From contig JAEYRT010000047.1 of assembly GCA_023435325.1 (NCBI GenBank), positions 1 to 7,611 on the forward strand: a stretch of 7,611 bases of DNA, given 5' to 3'. Made by a program: the position numbers and the translations under genes. This stretch comes from Pseudomonadota bacterium (lineage in GTDB: Bacteria > Pseudomonadota > Gammaproteobacteria > Burkholderiales > Burkholderiaceae_C). Shown here piece by piece: positions 5,280 to 7,611 of the stretch (positions are counted from its first letter, which is position 1; each line of letters opens with the position of its first letter). The notes beneath the pieces were generated by a model. The model made no database searches. It saw only the letters and a list, made by a program, of their open reading frames with translations, and was not told the origin of the DNA.

Positions 5280-5449
5280 TCAGCCTTTCGATTCGAAAAC
5301 ACATCGGTGTTTGATTCGCCTGACTGGCGCGGTCAAACGTAGTGGCCCGAAGCGCAAATGTCTTGCGTGGGTCGAGTAAGTGAGAGTTTTTTTGAATGGC
5401 TCTCGCGGTGCCTGAAAAGACACCAACTGAAGCAAAGATAGAGGTAAAA
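5280..5449 (+). promoter_or_regulatory. Structured S12-S7 intercistronic region, likely S7 autoregulatory site
   Basis: In E. coli, S7 binds the spacer between the S12 and S7 cistrons and represses its own translation; this 170-nt spacer is the equivalent place. Seen here: AAACAC-ATCG-GTGTTT (5297-5312), flanked by GATTCG copies at 5290 and 5313; CGCC-TGACT-GGCG (5317-5329); a bulged stem in which CCC (5346-5348) pairs with GGG (5369-5371) and GCGCAA (5352-5357) with TTGCGT (5363-5368); and GTGAGAG/CTCTCGC (5380-5386 with 5400-5406) around a T-rich loop. The rpsG Shine-Dalgarno GAGG (5441-5444) lies after these. Which fold forms and whether S7 binds are inference. Confidence 0.5.
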
Positions 5450-5923
5450 ATGCCACGTCGTCGCGAAGTCCCCAAACGTGAAATCCTGCCAGATCCAAAG
5501 TTTGGCAATGTAGAGCTGTCCAAATTCATGAACGTGATCATGGAAGGCGGCAAGAAGGCGGTCGCAGAACGCATCATTTACGGTGCTCTGGACCTGATCG
5601 CTAAGAAGCAGCCTGAAAAGGAAGCTTTGGAAGTGTTCGTTACTGCTATCAACAACGTGAAGCCCATGGTGGAAGTGAAGTCCCGCCGCGTGGGTGGTGC
5701 CAACTACCAGGTGCCCGTTGAAGTGCGTCCTGTTCGTCGCCTGGCCCTGTCCATGCGCTGGATCAAGGAAGCTGCCCGCAAGCGTGGTGAGAAGTCGATG
5801 GCCCAACGTCTGGCCAACGAACTGATGGAAGCCACCGAAGGCCGTGGCGGCGCTATGAAGAAGCGTGACGAAGTGCACCGTATGGCCGAAGCCAACAAGG
5901 CATTCAGCCACTTCCGCTTCTAA
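5450..5923 (+). CDS. rpsG: 30S ribosomal protein S7
   Basis: S7 nucleates assembly of the 30S head by binding 16S rRNA, and contacts the E-site tRNA. The 157-residue product matches the usual length: MPRRREVPKREILPDPKFGN at the start, KSRRVGGANYQVPVEVRPVRR (76-96, the rRNA-binding beta hairpin region), RWIKEAARKRGEKSMAQRLANEL and the end VHRMAEANKAFSHFRF. The ATG at 5450 has GAGG 5 nt upstream and gives the canonical MPRRR terminus. An in-frame ATG at 5396 would add 18 residues not typical of S7 and is not preferred. It sits 170 nt after rpsL and 155 nt before fusA in the str operon, and in E. coli is the autogenous repressor of that operon. Confidence 0.99.
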   Translation: MPRRREVPKREILPDPKFGNVELSKFMNVIMEGGKKAVAERIIYGALDLIAKKQPEKEALEVFVTAINNVKPMVEVKSRRVGGANYQVPVEVRPVRRLALSMRWIKEAARKRGEKSMAQRLANELMEATEGRGGAMKKRDEVHRMAEANKAFSHFRF

Positions 5924-5948
5924 TCCGCTGCTGGTGGATTGAACAGGC

Positions 5949-5980
5949 AGGCCGCTCGCAATATTTCTTGCTGGCGGCCT
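5949..5980 (+). promoter_or_regulatory. Strong hairpin between rpsG and fusA
   Basis: AGGCCGC (5949-5955) pairs perfectly with GCGGCCT (5974-5980); inside, after a small internal loop, GCAA (5958-5961) pairs with TTGC (5968-5971) around TATTTC. Only TTGTCT follows the stem, not a T-run, so full termination is unlikely. It may weaken read-through, mark an RNA processing site, or protect the 3' end of an rpsL-rpsG mRNA. Confidence 0.5.
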
Positions 5981-6010
5981 TGTCTCGATTCAAGGCACCC
6001 CCCATATAGA
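5980..6010 (+). promoter_or_regulatory. Possible internal promoter for fusA
   Basis: TATAGA (6005-6010) matches four of six -10 bases. The only reasonable -35 is TTGTCT (5980-5985), four of six, with a long 19-bp spacer. It lies directly behind the rpsG-fusA hairpin and about 70 bp before the fusA start, a sensible place for a secondary promoter, but the match is weak. Confidence 0.25.
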
Positions 6011-6059
6011 ACTGCTGGCCCCGGCGCACAAGGCAGGGTGATCACAGACTCCCCCATAC

Positions 6060-6079
6060 GATCAATCAAGGATCAATCA
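6060..6079 (+). repeat. 9-bp direct repeat bracketing the fusA ribosome binding site
   Basis: GATCAATCA occurs at 6060-6068 and again at 6071-6079, separated by AG. The fusA Shine-Dalgarno AAGGA (6068-6072) is formed across the junction of the two copies, and the last A of the second copy is the A of the ATG. It could be a small tandem duplication that created or spaced the ribosome binding site. Confidence 0.7.
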
Positions 6080-7611
6080 TGGCTCGCAAGACCCCCATTG
6101 GCCGCTACCGCAATATCGGTATCTCGGCCCACATCGACGCAGGTAAGACCACCACTTCCGAACGTATCCTGTTCTATACAGGCGTGACCCACAAGCTGGG
6201 TGAAGTGCACGACGGCGCTGCGACCACCGACTGGATGGAGCAAGAGCAAGAGCGCGGTATCACGATCACATCGTCCGCTGTGACCTGCTTCTGGAAGGGT
6301 ATGGACCTGTCCCGCCCCGAGCACCGCATCAACATCATCGACACCCCCGGCCACGTGGACTTCACGATTGAAGTGGAACGTTCCATGCGCGTGCTGGACG
6401 GTGCCGTGATGGTGTACTGCGCTGTGGGTGGCGTGCAGCCCCAGTCCGAAACTGTGTGGCGTCAGGCCAACAAGCACAAGGTGCCTCGTCTGGCCTTCGT
6501 GAACAAGATGGACCGTACCGGCGCCAACTTCTTCAAGGTCGTGGAGCAGATGAAGCTGCGTCTGAACGCCAACCCCGTGCCAATCGTGGTGCCAATCGGC
6601 GCTGAAGACAACTTCCAGGGTGTGGTGGACCTGATCAAGATGAAGGCCATCTTCTGGGATGAGGCTTCTCAGGGCATGAAGTTCGAATACCGCGACATCC
6701 CTGCCGAGTTGGAAGAAGTGGCACAGAAGTGGCGTGAAAACATGGTGGAAGCTGCTGCTGAAGCCACTGAAGAGTTGATGAACAAGTACCTGGAAGAAGG
6801 TGACTTGTCCGAAGAGGAAATCATCTCTGCGCTGCGTCAGCGCACGATCGCTACCGAAATCCAGCCTATGCTGTGCGGCTCTGCGTTCAAGAACAAGGGT
6901 GTGCAGCGCATGCTGGACGCGGTGCTGGACCTGCTGCCTTCGCCTATCGACATTCCTGACGTTGCCGGTACTGACCCCGACGACGAAGAGAAGAAGCTGA
7001 CACGTAAGGCGGACGACGAAGAGAAGTTCTCTGCGCTGGCATTCAAGCTGATGACCGACCCCTTCGTTGGTCAGCTGACTTTCGTGCGTGTGTACTCCGG
7101 CATCTTGTCCAAGGGTGAAACCGTTCTGAACGCCACCAAGGGCAAGAAGGAGCGTATCGGTCGTATCGTGCAGATGCACGCCAACGAGCGCCAGGAAATT
7201 GAAGAAATCCGTGCAGGCGACATCGCTGCTTGCGTGGGTCTGAAGGAAGTGACCACCGGCGAAACACTGTGCGCCCTGGATGCTCCTATCGTGCTGGAAA
7301 AGATGGTGTTCCCTGAGCCCGTGATTGCACAGGCTGTGGAACCCAAGTCCAAGGCTGACCAGGAAAAGATGGGTATCGCCCTGTCGCGTCTGGCTGCTGA
7401 AGACCCATCCTTCCGCGTGCGTACCGACGAAGAATCCGGTCAGACCATCATCGCTGGTATGGGCGAGCTGCACCTGGAAATTATCGTTGACCGCATGAAG
7501 CGCGAATTCAACGTGGAAGCCAACGTGGGCAAGCCTCAAGTGGCTTACCGCGAAACCGTGCGTTCGACCGTCAAGGACGTGGACGGCAAGTTCGTTCGCC
7601 AGTCCGGTGGT
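6079..7611 (+). CDS. fusA: Translation elongation factor G, 5' part, cut by window edge
   Basis: EF-G is the GTPase that drives tRNA-mRNA translocation on the ribosome and, with RRF, ribosome recycling. 511 codons are present, open to the last base; the family is about 700 residues, so most of domain IV and domain V are missing. The G domain is complete: AHIDAGKTT (17-25, P-loop), RGITI (59-63, switch I), DTPGH (88-92), NKMD (142-145) and GSAFKNKG (267-274). Domain II spans about 300-410 and domain III follows with the EDPSFRVRTDEESGQT and MGELHLEIIVDRMKREF blocks; VGKPQVAYRETVR marks the entry to domain IV. The ATG at 6079 has AAGGA 6 nt upstream. It is third in the str operon after rpsG; tuf often follows in related genomes but is outside the window. 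Confidence 0.99.
   Translation, partial: MARKTPIGRYRNIGISAHIDAGKTTTSERILFYTGVTHKLGEVHDGAATTDWMEQEQERGITITSSAVTCFWKGMDLSRPEHRINIIDTPGHVDFTIEVERSMRVLDGAVMVYCAVGGVQPQSETVWRQANKHKVPRLAFVNKMDRTGANFFKVVEQMKLRLNANPVPIVVPIGAEDNFQGVVDLIKMKAIFWDEASQGMKFEYRDIPAELEEVAQKWRENMVEAAAEATEELMNKYLEEGDLSEEEIISALRQRTIATEIQPMLCGSAFKNKGVQRMLDAVLDLLPSPIDIPDVAGTDPDDEEKKLTRKADDEEKFSALAFKLMTDPFVGQLTFVRVYSGILSKGETVLNATKGKKERIGRIVQMHANERQEIEEIRAGDIAACVGLKEVTTGETLCALDAPIVLEKMVFPEPVIAQAVEPKSKADQEKMGIALSRLAAEDPSFRVRTDEESGQTIIAGMGELHLEIIVDRMKREFNVEANVGKPQVAYRETVRSTVKDVDGKFVRQSGG

Noticed and set aside
6073..7539. 488-codon open frame on the minus strand
   Set aside because: It lies entirely antisense to fusA, whose translation is unmistakable; its composition (His, Val and Gln rich) is typical of the complement of a high-GC gene with strong codon bias.
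1..7611. Mobile elements, CRISPR arrays, tRNA or rRNA genes
   Set aside because: No transposase, terminal inverted repeats, regularly spaced repeats or tRNA-like cloverleaf were found on either strand.

Overview
The window looks like ordinary chromosome from a betaproteobacterium, most probably Burkholderiales/Comamonadaceae. This is inferred from the high-GC coding style, the betaproteobacterial look of S12, S7 and EF-G, an Asp-type HemB, and HemJ rather than HemG/HemY as the visible protoporphyrinogen oxidase candidate. No mobile element, CRISPR array, tRNA, rRNA or phage gene was seen. Genus is not determinable by reading alone.

Left part (1-1303). The 5' two thirds of hemB runs leftward off the window edge. 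A gene of the HemJ family starts at about 881 on the other strand, so two heme-pathway genes are divergent. The roughly 245 bp between them is not empty. It holds an extended -10 promoter candidate, three or four consecutive stem-loops and a near-perfect intrinsic terminator (821-848) that belongs to no protein gene. The best reading is an unannotated small RNA of about 95 nt on the + strand. One of its loops shows an anti-Shine-Dalgarno sequence and the next loop shows a Shine-Dalgarno sequence.

Middle part (1304-4746). Four + strand genes follow: a long VanZ-family membrane protein, a small thioredoxin-like [2Fe-2S] ferredoxin, a short alpha/beta hydrolase and a D-alanyl-D-alanine carboxypeptidase (PBP5/6 type). 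The first two follow hemJ with gaps of 34 and 12 nt and probably share its transcript. The last two are separated by short spacers of 91-100 and 45 nt.

Right part (4747-7611). This is the str operon: promoter, rpsL (S12), rpsG (S7), then fusA (EF-G), which runs off the right edge after 511 codons. Its non-coding parts are richly structured: a leader hairpin, an rpsL ribosome binding site in a hairpin loop, a 170-nt S12-S7 spacer with several stem-loops that is the expected place for S7 autoregulation, a strong hairpin between rpsG and fusA, and a 9-bp direct repeat bracketing the fusA ribosome binding site. rpoC is not directly upstream of rpsL here; the carboxypeptidase gene is.
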